Assembly (NCBI GenBank): GCA_029747015.1
Contig: JAKOGI010002701.1
Location: 27,856-91,855 of the forward strand
Direction: 5' to 3'
Origin: Carnegiea gigantea
Taxonomy: Eukaryota; Streptophyta; Magnoliopsida; Caryophyllales; Cactaceae
DNA: 64,000 nt
Positions 11,904-26,100 of this stretch are shown here, piece after piece. Within the stretch, counting starts at the first letter, position 1. The number at the start of each line of letters is the position of its first letter. A model generated the notes under the pieces. The model ran no database searches, had not been told where the DNA came from, and saw nothing but the letters and a program-made list of their open reading frames with translations. A program made the translations under genes and the position numbers.

Positions 11904-14900
11904 TTGTCCTCCCCAAATTGAATGGATTTTCCCTCAAATCCTCATGCTTGTTCTCATATGTGACATAGAGACTAAGGTCCTCCTATATTGAAGGTGGTCG
12001 ATAGATTAATGTCCATGTAAGCTTTGATTGTGAGCATTAGAACTCCTCTTAGTAAGGACCTTAAAATGATTATTTGCACTAGACATTAGCTCTTTCTTCC
12101 TTCTGGGTAGGAGCCTTTCCTTTATGAGATGGAGCTATACAAGATCATTAAGCCAGAACTCCATCCCTTCCCTACTCTTGTTTGCTTTCGCCTTGTAAGA
12201 CTCATTGTTCTTCTTAATATAAGCATTGATCTATTCATGAAGTTTCTTCATTTCATTAGCTCTTACTTTAGCCTCAAAAGCTCACCATATAGTTACTAGG
12301 GAAAGGAATGAGATAAATAGGTGTAGGTGGGTTGACCCTATAGAGGGTCTTATATATAGAGCATCCAGTAGACTTTGATTGGGCCTTGTTATAAGCAAAC
12401 TCAGCATGACCAAGATTGAAATCCCATTCTTCCAAATTCTTCTACACCAAGGTCCTTAGGAGGGTGAAAAGTGTTCTTTTGGTAATTTACTTTGGCCATC
12501 TGTTTAAGGTGGCAGGTTATGTTGTAAGGTGCCCAAAAGATGCCATAAATGCCCCAAAAGTAGCATAGAAACATGCTGTCTCTTTCATTCACTATAGTTT
12601 TAGGTACTCCATGACACTTGACAATCTCCCTAAAGTACAAGTTAGTAACATAAGAAGCACCATCAGACTTCTGCAAGTACAAAGTATGTCATCTTAGAAA
12701 ATCTATCCACTACCACCATAACTGAGTGCTTCCCCTTTATCTTCTTGGGAGTGTCAGCACAAAGTCCATGCTGACATCTTCCAAGGGCCTTATGTGAATT
12801 GCAAGTGGGGTGTACAACCATTGATGGAACTAATTTTTGGCCTTGTGCCATATAGAGCATCTTAAGACAACCTTGTGAACATCTTCCTGTATTCTTGACC
12901 AGTAAAAGTGCTATTTATGGAAGTCCAAAGGCTAATATGGCCATCAAGAGAGCATTCATGAGCTTTACTAATTAGGAGATCTCTTAGGGGGAGGCTAGGC
13001 ATACACAACTTATTGTCTTTGAATAGAAAACATTCTTTCATCAAGTAAGGTCCTTATAAGGGTGCATCTTTCCTTAGCTCATTGAAGGCTGCATCCTTTG
13101 AATAGTAAGCTTACATTAGGTATGACCCTAGCAATTTAGCCCCCAAGACTAAGATCAAAGCATGCCTTCTAGAAGAGAAATCAACAACAACATTCCATCG
13201 CCCTTTTTATCTCTGGTGGACAAAGTGAATGCCTACAAGTGCTTGACCCACATGGTGTGCCTAGCTTTGAGTTTGGGTTGACCATTGAGAAACTTAAGTG
13301 CTTGGTGATCAGAATGCAAGACAAAAGTTATAGGCTTCAGGTAGTTATTCCAGTGATTTAATGCCTTATAGTGTCACACAATTCTTTATCATATATTGAA
13401 CAGTTGAGCTTAGGTCAGCTAACCACTTCATTAAAGTATGCCAATAGTCTCTTGAGCTGAGTGAGGATGGTTGTAATGTAATAACTATTGGCATCACACT
13501 CCATTACAAAGAGCTCTCCAAATTTAGATAAGAATAATATAAGAGCTTCACATAACTTCCTCTTGATGATTTTAAAGGCCATTTGGGGTGATAAAGACCA
13601 AAAGAAGGCACCTTTTATCATGCATTCTATGAGGGGTGTCATGATAGAACTGAAACCATTTCTAAACCTCCTATAAAATGAAACACCTTCAAAACTTATG
13701 ACTGCAGCAATGGAGTTTGGAACAGGCTAGAACTTAATGGCTTCAACCTTGAACTTAGCTACTAGTATGCCATCATAGGAAATAAGATATCCAAGGAAGA
13801 CAACCCTTATAGTAACAAACTAACATGTCTCTAGATTACCCTAAAGCTTTTGTTTCTTGAGAGTTGAGAAACATATCTCAAGCGATCCAGATGATCATGC
13901 TCAGTCTTATTGTACATAGGAAAGTCAACAAAGCAGATAATGACAAATAATCCAATAAAATCTCTGAGTATCTCATTCATAAGCCTCATAAAGGTGCTTG
14001 GCATATTGGACAAGCCAAATGGCATCACAAGTCATTCATACAGTCCTTACTTACTTTTATGTGTCGTCTTCCATTCATAAGCTTTACTCATTTTGACATG
14101 GAGATAACCACTTCTAACACTTATTTTGGAAGAGATTATAGAGACATATAATTCATTCAGCATGTCATCAAGCCTTGGGATAGGTATCTATGCTTGACTA
14201 TAATACAGTTAATGGTCATGCTATCCACACACACATACTCTCTGACTGCCATATTATTCTGATATTAAGAAGGATGGAGCAGAACATGGACTCATGCTTT
14301 CTGTAAATATCCTTCATCAATAACCTCCAAAACCTGTCTTTACAATTCTTTTGTATTTGAGGGGTTATGCCTGCTTTTCATAGTGGGGCTTCTGGAATGA
14401 AGTCAATATGATGTTCAATGTCTTTCTTAGGGGGAAGTCTATGGAGCAAGTCTTCAGAATAATACGTCCTCAAACTCAAGTAGTAGGGGTTGTACCAAGG
14501 GGCTGACGGTGTCACTTCCTTCTTAGTGTGTGTTTCAACCACAAGCATGGCAAAGATGAAACTCTCTCCACCTAATTCCTACTCATAAACAACCCTATCT
14601 CTCTTGTATTACCCACTCCAACTCTAGTTTTATAGACTTTACTTGGAGTTAATGGGGTTAAGGTTCATTTTCTACCATGCAGTCTAAAGGAGTAAGTCTT
14701 CAACATGCCATCATACAAAGTATTCTTATGATACTACATAGTCTTCATAGACAAAGTGGCACACACTTATAGGCAAAACATCAAAAACAATCTCATCTTT
14801 GTATTCTCCTATAGAAATTGCTACTCAAGCTTGCTTAGTGACAATTACCTCGCCTCCCTTTTTTGAGCCATTGTAGATTGTAAGTCTTAGGGTCCTCAAT

Positions 14901-16351
14901 GGTAGGTAGCCTAAGCTTGTCAATCATCCTAATGGATGCCTATATTTTTTTCAACTTCCCCTGTCAATGATTAGGGTGTAGGTTTTACCTCTTACCTTGC
15001 ATTTGGAGTGGAAGATTTGCTCCTTTTGATTAGGTTCATGGGTGACTTCTTTGGTATGAAGTACTCTCTTGATCATGAGCATCTCTCCCTGTTAAGGTAA
15101 CAGCTAAGACATCTCTTCCTCTTCACTGTCCTTTTCCTCCATATAATCCATGCCCTCAATCTTCATGATGATGGGAACCATCCTATTTAGGTAATTAGCT
15201 TGAAAGTGTCCATTACCATAGCACTTGAATCACTTCTTTGGTTTCTTTGGGACTCATTTGATAACTTCTTTTCCCTTCCCTTTGTCCTTGTGTTCCTTAA
15301 GGATGTTGTATGCCTTATATGCATTAAGGCTTGAATGAAGTGTTAGCCTTGGTACAACCTATGGGATGAATTTCTTAGACTTAAGCTGCTTCTCCACCTT
15401 AATGGCAAGTTTGTATGAATTTTCAAAGGTCCACAAAGGCTAGAGTTCAACCTTGTCTAAGATAGCAAGGTTCAAATCCTTGAGGAAGCTAGTGATGGTA
15501 TGCTCAAGTTCTTCCCTCAAGACACATCTAATATGGAGTTGCTCAAATTCCCTTATTCATTCTTTAATCTTTATGTTGCCTTGTAGGTAGCTAGTAAAAA
15601 CCTCTTGTCCATGTGTTTCTTTAGCTTAACCTAAGTATTGATCTTGCCTCTAGAGCTCTGGTCCTCTTCAAATTTTTATACTAAAGTGAGGTATAATGCT
15701 TAAGCTTTAATGAAACAAGTTTAAAACCCTTCTAACCTCAGTATCCCTCGATCTTAATAATTTTGTCCAAAGACTAAACTCATTTAAGGTAGTTGTCAGG
15801 CTTTAAGCTGCCATCAAACTTAGGGGCTTTAATTTTTAAGGTCCTTAAGATCATATATGTGAGATTTCCTCTTTCTTGGCCTTTCCTCCCTATTTGAGCA
15901 GCTATAATTTCTGAGATTTTTGTGCAGAATCTGACCCAATAGATGGGTCAAAAGATGGATCGCTCTCCATTCCCCTTGACTAGGCTAACAATTGCTGAAC
16001 TTAAGCAGTCAAGTTCTTCATATTATATTGTAGCTTTAAACTGACATTATCCCATCTGATCTTATGTGCTCATTTAAGAGAAAGGCCTCTTAGAATTCTA
16101 ATGAATTATTGAGGATGAGATGTTTCTCTCCTGGACATTCTATGTTTGCAGAGGAAAATAATATAGGTGTGTCTGTTTTGAGGATGTAAGTGTTTTGGTA
16201 GCTGGAACTATGTTTGGGTAAGGGCTCTTTCATGTCAAATCAATGTGTTCCACAGCTGAGAGACACTGAAAGCTAAAAGTAACTAACAACTGAAAGCAAC
16301 AAAGTGAAAGGAACTCACCAAGAATCAAAGTTTGGCTCTAATACTGGTTCA
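11904..16351 (-). pseudogene. Tandem array interior 1: decayed gag-pol
   Basis: Minus-strand order from the right is gag (about 15200-16150), protease region (about 14650-15200), RT (about 13700-14350), RNase H (about 13080-13650) and integrase (about 11950-13050). Integrase core pieces include VMVVVDRFSKMTYF (12663-12860) and NLYFREIVKCHGVPKTI (12401-12682). The RT segment at 13831-14028 has MPFGLSNMPSTFMRLMNEI, but the catalytic FDD box reads CFVDF, so the first Asp is Val. Stops and frameshifts are frequent throughout. It has lost coding capacity and is recognisable by homology to its two neighbours and to plant Ty3/gypsy polyproteins. Confidence 0.8.
16334..16346 (-). other. Primer binding site of interior 1
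   Basis: The minus strand reads CAGTATTAGAGCC, a mutated form of TGGTATCAGAGCC complementary to initiator tRNA-Met, five bases inside LTR 2. Confidence 0.75.
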
Positions 16352-17484
16352 CGTATGAACCAGGCAGTAAAGAAGTAAATCTAATCAAGTAACTAAACAA
16401 CTTAGATATGACTTGAACTGAAGGATGAACTCCACTATTCAAGACTAGGGGAACTGAACACCTAAATCCAAGGCACCAAAATCTAGATAAAGGTCCCCAC
16501 TCTAACACACAACCATGAAGAGGACAAAGCTAAAGAGATTTGAGAGAGTTTTAATTATAGCAAGCTTAACTTTGACTTAAATTTAACACAAACCCATGCA
16601 ACATTGCTAGAGAGGGATTATATACTCCCTCTAAATTTGACCTAAAAATCTCTAAAAGGTTTATAAGAAAAAGGACAAAAATAGTAAAATTTCTAACTTA
16701 CACAATTCCTTTTCTCACAGCTAGATTAGGAACTAGGTGGGACTAAATTGTTGCATTAGCATAATAAAGTTTTAACATATAAACCTAGTCATATACATAA
16801 TTACAATTACGAAAAAACATATAATGATTCATAATTGCAAGAAAACCCAAAAGTACGAAGAATATCAAGATAAAGCTGAAGGTGGGCTTGTTTGACTTGT
16901 CCAGGCAATCTCAAGGGTTTTCATTGATCATGGTTGGCTATTAGCTTCATGATCATGCTTTTAGTTGCTTTAAGTACTATGATGCTTTGATAACATTTTT
17001 AGAAGTAATCATAGGCTTAAGGTGCATTAGAACCATCTCAAAAGCATTGATCATCCAAGATGCCATAATCTTGCCTGTACTGCTTTTCTAACTGCATTTA
17101 ATCTTCTTGTTGTAGTGACTCATGATATGGTTTTGGACTGGAATTGAGTTGAGAACATAAAAGTATACATTTTAAGCTTCAAATAAAATATAATATCCAT
17201 TAAGTTTCTGGCCTTAAGATTTACTTGAAAATTCCCTTGAAATGGATCATTGCATACATTATCCTAGATGGATTGCAGTGAATTATATTGAGCTACTATG
17301 TTTGAGGCTAAACAGTTGGGCTCATGGTGCTTTCTTTGGGTTGAAACTAGGAGGGCTCTTCCTATGCATACTTCAAATACCATCTCTTTGATGGGTGGCT
17401 TCATAAAAGAAGGCGTCTTGATGATCAACTGTAGGTGCTAGGCTTGTGTCTTTCTAGTTAGCATGCCATGAGTCTTATAATGCA
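16352..17484 (-). repeat. Tandem array LTR 2 (shared)
   Basis: Begins CGTATGAAC and ends TAATGCA; about 1133 bases. It is the 5' LTR of interior 1 and the 3' LTR of interior 2. Confidence 0.8.
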
Positions 17485-20400
17485 TTATACACACCACCTT
17501 AAAGAGGATTTTTCCTCAAATCCTGATTGTTAAGCACATGCTCCGTATAAAGATTAAGGCCTCCCATGTTGAAGGTAGTTGATACTTAATGTCCCCATAT
17601 AATGCTAACCTATACGCAGTGGCACAAACGTTGACTAGGACCTCAAAAGGTCTATTTTCCCTAGACTTAGTTGTCCTCGTGGTTGGCGACCTTTCCTTAC
17701 AGAGACAAAGCCATACAAGATCAGAAGCCTGAACATCTATCCCTTCCTTATTCTTGTTACCATTGGCCTTATAAGCCTCATTGATTTTCTCAATACGAGA
17801 CTTGATCTTCTCATGAGGTCTCTTCATCTCATTGACATTAACTTCAGCCTTAAAGCTCCCCCGATAGTTAATAAGGAGAAGAATGAGATCAATAATAGGG
17901 TTGACGCCAAGAAGGTCTCCAATAGAGAGCATCCAGCCTTAGATAGAGGTCGGTTGTAAGCAAACGCAGCATAATCAAGCTTCAAATCCCATTCCCTCAG
18001 GTTATTCTGCACCGAGGTGGTTAGAAGAGTGGAAATTGCCATGTTGACGACTTCAGTTTGGCCATCTATTTGGGAGCTGTGTTGCAAAGTAGTTTAGTGC
18101 CTAAAATATTCCATAAACTCCTCTAGAAGTAGGGTAGAACCTTGTGTGTCTTTATCACTTTCTATGGTTTTAGGTATTTTATGAAGCTTAACGATCTCTC
18201 TAAAGTACAAATCAACAATATGAGAACCATTAGCAGTCTTGTCGCAAGCTATAAAGTGTGTCATCTTAGAAAATCTATTCACTACCACCATGACTGGCTC
18301 CTTCCCTTTATGTGCTCTTAGGAGTGCTACCATAAAGTCCATACTGACATCTGATTAGGGCTTTATTAAAAGAGAAAGTGGGGTGTACAAGCCCTAATGG
18401 AACTGACTCTGGCCTTCTATCATATAGAGTATCTTGAGACAACCTTGTGAACATCGTCCCCATCCTTGGTAAGTAAAAGTGCTATTGAATGATGTTTAAA
18501 GGATTATTAAACCCAGAATGCCACCAAGAGAGCCTCTATGAGCTTCTCTAACTAGGAGATCCCTTAAAGCACTTCTAGGTGCATATAACTTATTTTCTTT
18601 CGATAGAAAATCCTCTTGCATCAAGTAAGGCTCTTATGGGGGGAGTATCTTTCACCAGCTCCTTAAAGGTTGCATACTCTAAATAGTAAGATTCCATGGA
18701 TAGTAATCTTGGTAATTTACCTCCTAAGCCTCAGATAAAAGCATTCTTTCTAGATAAGGCATCAGCAATAACATTTTTATCGCCCTTCTTGTGCCTACTA
18801 AAGAAATGGAAAGCTTATAAGCGCTCAGCCCACTTGGTATTGCTAACATTGAACTTGAGTTGACCATTGAGAAACTTGAGTGCTTATTGATCTGAATACA
18901 AGAGAAAAGCTCTAGGCTTTAAGTAGTGACTCCATGGTTCAGTGTATTCTTAATGGCATGGAATTCTTTGTTATATGTTAAATGGGTAAGCTTAGGAACT
19001 AAGCTCTTCATTAAAGTATACCACTTGTCTCTTAAGTTGAGTGACGATAACTCCAATGCCAACACCGCTGCATCACGCTCGACTTAAGTGAGTTCTCTAA
19101 CGTTAGGAAAAGTTAGACTAGGAGCTTTACAAAGCTTCCTTTCGATGCTTCTTGAGGCTCTTTTGGCTGATAAAAACCGAAAGAAGCTACCTTTATTCAT
19201 GCATTTTATGAGGGGTGCCTTGATAGAACTGAAATCCTTTATGAACCTCACGTAGAAGAAAGCAAGGCTATAGAAACTTCCAATTATAATAGTGGAGTTT
19301 GGAACATGCTAAGACTCGATAACTTTAATCCTAGACTCATCTCCCTACATGCCATCATAGGAAATAACATATCCAAGGAAGAAAAGCCTTAGAGTAAAGA
19401 ATTCATATTTCTCTAGCTTGTTACATAGCTTTTGTTCCATAATAGTTGACAAAAATCATCTCAAGTGATCCAGATGATCCTGCTCACCTTTGTTGTACAC
19501 AAGAATGTCATCAAAACAGACGATAATAAATAAACCAATAAAGGGTTTGAGTACCTCATTTATGACCCTAACAAAGTTGCTTGGGGCATAAGATAAGCCA
19601 AATGGCATAACAAGCTATTTATATAGTCCTTGTTTGGTTTTAGATTCAGTCTTCCAATCATCCCATTCCCTCATTCTGATCTGGTGATAATCGCTTCTCA
19701 GATCTATTGTGGAAGAGATTCTAGAGCCATGCAATTCATCAAACATGTCATCCAGCCTGACAATAGGATATCTATACTTGGTAGTAATATTATTGATAGC
19801 CCCACTGTCCACACACATTTGCTAGCTCCTATATTTTATTGGTACTGTAAGGGTTTGCCTAGAACATGAACTCATGTTTTCCCTGACATATCCTCTATCA
19901 ATATGCTCCTAAACATGTCTTTGTAATTCTTTGGTCTGAGTGGGTTTAAACCGATTAGCATGCTTAGTTGGCAGTCGAGCTTCTGAAGCCAAGTTAATAT
20001 GATGTTCAATGCCTCTTTTTATGGGAACTCCAAGGCCATATCTTTAGGGAATACACCCTCAAACTCAAGCAGTAGAGGTTGCACTAGGGGATTGAAGGGT
20101 GTTACTTTCCTCCCAGTGTGTTGTTTATTTTCACTATAAGTATGGCGAGGATGGTTCTTCCTTCATTGATACCTCTGTCCACCCTAGTCCCACTCTTAAA
20201 TAAGGCTTTCTCTCTTATGTTTCCCACTCCAGGTTCAATTTTGTGCAATTTACTTCACGTTAAAGTAGTTAAGGTCCATCTTCTACCATGCAATCTAAAG
20301 GAGTAAGTGTTGGACATCCCGTGATGTACAGCATTCCTATCAGACTCACATGGCCTTCCTAGGAGCAAGTAACATTTATCCATAGGTAAAACATCATAGA

Positions 20401-21987
20401 GAACCTCACCTGTGTATTCTCTCAAAAAAGCAGCTACTAAATCTTACTTTAAAAAAGCTACCTTACTTCCCTTTTTGAGCCATTGTAGGATGCAAAGTAT
20501 GGGGTGCTTAATGTTAGGTAGACTAAGCTTGTCCATCATCTCATTTGTGGTATATATTTGTGCAAATTCCCCCATCTATGATCAAGTTACAATTTTTGCC
20601 TTCCATCCTTCATCTAGAGTAGAAGCTCCTTTTAGTTGGCTTTATGAGTCACTTCCTTGGTCAGAAGTACTCTCTTGATTATGAGCATCTTTAGCCATTC
20701 AAGTACGACATAATATGTCTCTTCTACTTCATCTGATTCCTCTTCACTACACTCAACCTCTACATAATCCATGCCCTCAACCTTCTTAATGGTGAGGACC
20801 CTTATTTTTGAACAATTAGCTTGAGTAACCATAGGTTTGGCACTTGGATCACTTCTTTAGATTCTTTGTGAATTCTTTGACAACTTCACTTCCCTTCCCT
20901 TTGTACTTGTGTAGCTTAGGGGTGGTCATCTAACTTGTAGGGTTGAAAGGCTTATATGAAGCGTTAGCCTTGGCAGAGCCTATTCAAAAGGATATCTTGG
21001 ACTTAAGTTGCTTCTCAACTATAATGGTAAGCTTGCATATGTCTTTAAGGGTCTATAATGATTGGAGTTCAACCTTATCTAAGATAGCAGGGTTTAAACC
21101 CTTAAGTTGTCTAGCTATAGTCTACAAAGGTTCTTCCCTCAAGGCACATCAAATCTGGAGTCTCTCAAATTCTCTTATATAATCTTCACCTTCATGTTGC
21201 CTTGGTGGAGAGAAGTGACTCTCAAATATAGCTCTTGCTTGTGCTGGCATATTCCTCTTATCCGTGTGTTCCTTTAGGTTAACCAAAGTGTCAATCCAAA
21301 ATTTTTCCTCTAGGTCATTAATCCTCTTTAGCTTCTCATACTAGAGTGAGCCATAATGCTTAAGCTCTAAGATAGTGAGTTTAAAAGCCTTCTATCGTGA
21401 GTATCCCTCAATCTAAATAATTTTGTCCAAAGGTTGAACCCATTCAAGGTGGTTTTTTAAATCAAAGTTGCCATCAAACTCAAGGGCTTTAAGATCCTTG
21501 AGATTATCTCCATGAGATCTCTTCATTCTTAGCTTTTTCTCCCTATTGGAGGAGCTATAACCTTTTTGGGCAGAATTTAACCCATCGATGGTGGATCCCT
21601 CTCTATTCCCTTCTGCTGGGTCAGTGGTTGCTGAACTTTAGCAGTTAAGTTCCTAGTATATCTTGTAGCTCTAAAATAGCTTTGTCCCTTTTGAGTTCAT
21701 ATATGTGTTCAAAGGAAAGGCCCCTTGGAATTTGAATAGATTTGCTAAGGATGAGATGCTTCTCCTCATGCATTTTTTATTTGGATAGGAAAAGATGATA
21801 GTCATGGCTATTTTGAGGAGCTAGGTGTTTTTGTAACTGAAACTATGTTTATTTAAGGGCTCTTTTGTAGCTAAATTAGTACATTCCAGAGTTGAGAAAT
21901 GATGAAAGCTACAAGCAACTAAGGACTGAAAGCACTAAGGTGAAAGGAACTCACCAAGGGTAAAAGTTAGTCTCTCACACCAATTCA
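17485..21987 (-). pseudogene. Tandem array interior 2: decayed gag-pol (best preserved)
   Basis: The integrase C-terminal part (17516-17932) contains DLVWLCLCKERSP and AYRLALYGD. The integrase core at 18094-18342 has VMVVVNRFSKMTHFIAC and LYFREIVKLHKIPKTI, with SDKDT in place of the usual SDRD. A further frame at 17824-18087 has SQIDGQTEVVNMAIST. RT at 19615-19818 has [19 protein letters not shown] and [12 protein letters not shown]. The catalytic box, [11 protein letters not shown] on the minus strand at about 19500-19520, is the only one of the three copies with both Asp residues. The protease/gag junction at 20632-20832 is acidic (CSEEESDEVEE). Gag at about 20850-21760 keeps the IREFERLQI-type core. 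Broken by many stops. Confidence 0.82.
21969..21982 (-). other. Primer binding site of interior 2 (degenerate)
   Basis: The minus strand reads TGGTGTGAGAGACT in the same place as the initiator tRNA-Met sites of the neighbouring copies. Confidence 0.6.
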
Positions 21988-23141
21988 TGTATGAACTAAG
22001 CGGCAAAGAAGTAAATCCAGTTAAGCAACTAAATAGCTTGGATATGACTTGAACTAAAGGATGAACTCCACTATTCAAGCCTAAGGGAATCAGCACTAAA
22101 CTCCTAAATCCAATGCACCAAAATTTAGATAATGTCCCCACTCTAAAACACCACCTTAAAGAGGACAAAGTGAAAGAGATTTGGAGGAGTTTTGATTACA
22201 GGAAGCGATAAATTTCACTCGAATTTCACACTAGGCCATAGAAGGCTACTGGAGAGGGCTTATATACTCCTGCTAAAGGTGACCTTGCAAACCATAAAAG
22301 GTTTATAAGCAAAAGGCAAAAACCAACATACTTTATAACGTGTACAGCTCCCTTTCCAGCAGTTGGCCTAGGAACTAGCTCAAATGACAATTGTTGCATT
22401 AGCCTAATCAACTTTAAACCCCCAAACCCAATGAAATACGTAATTATAGTTGTGGAAAAACATACAATGAGTCACAATTGTAAGGAAACCTAAAAGTAGA
22501 CATATTAGCAAGTAAAAGCTACGAGTGGGCTAAATTAAGTTGTCTGGTGGTCCAAAGAGTTTTCTTTGATCCTTATTGGTCCTTAGCTGCATCCTCATAC
22601 TTCTAGCTGGTTAAAGGGTCATATAACACTTCTGAAACTTTTTAACAAGTAACCATGGGCTTTAGGTGCATTAAAACCAACTTAAAAGCATTGATCATCC
22701 AAGATGCTCTAACCCAACCTACACTGCTTTTCTAACAGTGTGTAATCTTCTTACTGTGATGACTCATGTTGTTTTAGATAGAATTGAGATGAGAACATGA
22801 AATTGGACATCCTAAACTTTAAATGAAGTATAATATTGGATAAGCTTCTGGCTTCATGGCTCTCTTAAGAACTCCCTTGAAATTGGACTTAACTTGCAAT
22901 GTCCTAAGTAGACTACAATGATCTTTATTTTATTACTATGGCCAAGGCTGAACACTTAGCCCTAAAATGATTACTTAGAGTTGAAGTTGACTTCCTATTA
23001 GAGTCTAGCATAGTAGGGTTCTTCCTACATAAGCCTCAAATGCTAACTGTTTGGGGTTCATACAAAAAGGCCTCTCGATGATGAAGTATGAGTGTGAGGC
23101 TCATGTCTTTCTACGTAGCTTGGCTTGAATCTTGGAATGAA
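21988..23141 (-). repeat. Tandem array LTR 3 (shared)
   Basis: Begins TGTATGAAC and ends GGAATGAA where the other copies have GGAATGCA; about 1154 bases. Shared between interiors 2 and 3. Confidence 0.8.
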
Positions 23142-26100
23142 TCATCCTCGACACCTTGAAGAGGACTTACCCTAAAATCCTCATGGTTGAGCCTATCCTC
23201 TACAAAAAGATTAAGGTCCTCCACATTAAAGGTGGTTGATACATTAGTGTCCCATAGCAGCACTAACCTGTAAGCAATGGCTCCCACCTGGGCCAAGGCC
23301 CTAAAAGGTTAATCTACCTTGGACATAAACTTATTCTTCCTCTAGGTTAGGGACCTTTCCTTTCTGAAATGAAGCAGTGTAAGATCACCAGGTTGGAACT
23401 CCATCTCTTTCATATTCTTATAGACTTTGGCCTTATGAGCCTCATTTATCTTTTCAATTTGAGCCTTGATCTGATCATAAAGTTCATTCATTTCCTAGTC
23501 TTTAACTTCAATCTCAAAGCATACTCTATAGTCAGTATGAGGACGAATAAGATCAATACGTGTAATAGGATTGACCCCATAAAAGGTCTGAAATGAAGAG
23601 CATCCAGTAGACTTGGCTAGAGTCCTATTATAAGAAAACTCAGCATCAGAAAGCTTCAAATCCCATTCCCTCTGGTTCTTTTACACCAAGGTACATCAAA
23701 GAGTGGAAACTTCCATGTCGGTAACTTCAATTTGGCCATCTATTTAGGGGTGGCAGGTTATGGAGTAAAGTAGTTTGATGCCCACAAGATGACATAAACT
23801 CCTCCAGAATGGAACAAAAGCTACTTGTCTCTATCACTACTTTGGTTTTAGGGACTTCATGAAGATTGATGATCTCTCTAAAGTATAAGTCAGCAGTTTG
23901 AGAAGGATCATCAATCTTGTGCAAGCTACAAAGTGTGTCATCTTGGAAAATCTATCCACTACCACTAAGACTAACTCCTTCTGCTAATGTGCTCTTGGGA
24001 GTGCTACCACAAAGCCTGTACTGACATTTGCCTAGGGCTTTATTGAAATAAGAAGTGGGGTCTACAAGCCCTAATGGAACTGACTCTTAGCCTTGTGTCA
24101 TATAGAGAATCTTAAGACAACCTTGTGAACATCATCCCTATTCTTAGCCAATAAAAGTGTAATTTAAAGATGTCCAAGGTCTAATTCAACCCAAAATGGC
24201 CATCAAGAGAGCCTTCATAAGCTTCTCTAACCAGGAGAATGCTTAAAGGACATCTAAGCACACACAAATGATTTCTTCTTAAAAGCAAACCCTCTTCTGT
24301 CAAGTAAGGACCTTATAGGGATATATCTTTTACCAGCTCCTTGAAGGTTGCAAACTTTAAATAATATAGTTTCATAGACTGCAATCCTAGTAGTTTAGCT
24401 CATAAGACTTAGATTAAAGCATTCCATCTGGATAAGGTATCAGCAATGACATTTTTACCCTTCTTTTGTCTAGTAGAGAAATTGAAATCCTTCAAGTGCT
24501 CAGCCCATTTAGCATGCCTAGCATTAAGCTTGGGTTAACCTTTGAGAAACTTAAGTGCTTGTTGATCCTAATGCAAGACAATAGCTTTGGGCTTTAGGTA
24601 ATGACTCCATGATTCATGTATTCAAATTAGCAAGGAATTCTTTATTATATTTTGAATAGATGAGCTTCAGTCCACTAAGCTTTTCCTTGAAGTAGGCTAT
24701 TGGTCTCTTGAGCTAAGTGAGAGCAGCTCCAACGCCAACACCACTAGCACTATACTCCTGCTCAAAGAGTTCTCTAGAGTTAGGGGAAGATAGATTAAGA
24801 GGTTTACATAACTTCCTGCTGATGCTTTTAAAGGCTCTCCGAGATGATGAGGACCAGGCAAGGGGCCTTTCTTTGTGCATTTTGTGAGGGGTGCCATGAT
24901 AGAACTGAAATCCATTATGAACCTCCTGTGAAAGGAAGTAAGGCTATAAAAACTTCTGAGTATAGTGATAGAGTTTGAAACATGCCAGGACTTGATGGCT
25001 TCAATATTAGACTCATCTACCTACATACCATCACTAAAACCAACATATCCAAGGAAGAAAATCTGCTTAGTCTTACTGTATAGAAGAATGGCATTGAAGT
25101 ATACTATAACAAATAAGCCAATGGTCTGAGCACCTCATTCATGAGCCTTATGAAGGTGCTTAGGGCAATGGATAAGTCAAATGGCATAGCAAACCATTCA
25201 TATAATCCTTATTTGGTTTTAAATACAATATTTCATTCATCTCATGCCCTAATTTTGAAATGGAGATAACCACTTCGAAGATCTGATTTGGAATAGTTTC
25301 CAGAGCCATGCCATTCAACCAACATGTCATCAAACCTTGGGATAGGGTATCTGTCCTTTATTGTAATATTACTGATGACCTTGCTGTCTACACACATTCT
25401 CTAATTACCATATTTATTTGGTACTAAGGTGGTTGGCATAGAATATGGACTCGTGTTTTCCCTCATATATCCTCTATCATTAAGCTCCTGAACCTGTCTT
25501 TGCAATTCTTTTGTCTTAGTGGGGACAGTAGGGCTTTTGGAACTAAGTTAATATGATGTTCAATCCTCCCTGAGGGGGGTGTCTAGGAGGTAAGTCTTTG
25601 TGGAATACACCCTTAAACTCAAGAAGTAGGGATTGTACTAGGGGGTTAAGGGTTGTCACTTCCTTCCCAATTTGTTTCCAATACAAGAATAACAAAGATG
25701 GTCCTCCCTTTGTTGATGGTTCTTCCATTCAATTCTGACTCATAAATAATGTTTCCTCTCTTATGCTTCCCACTTCAGGTTTAGTTTTGTGGACTTGAGT
25801 TTAGGATAAAAGGGTTAAGGTCAATTTTCTACCATATAGTCTAAAGGAGTAACTGTTGGACATGCCATAATGTAAAGCATTCGTATAATTCTACTATGGT
25901 CTTTCTAATTGAAAGCGACATGCATCTATAGGTGAAAAGATCGCAAAAAACCTCGTCATTATATTCTCCTGCAGAAAATGATGTTAAAGCTTGCTTATAC
26001 ATAGTTAGCTCTCTTTTATTTTTGAGTTATTGCAAGGTCTAAGGCTTCACGTGCTCAACGGTGTGCTAACCAAGCTTGTCAATCATTTCAATTGAGTCCC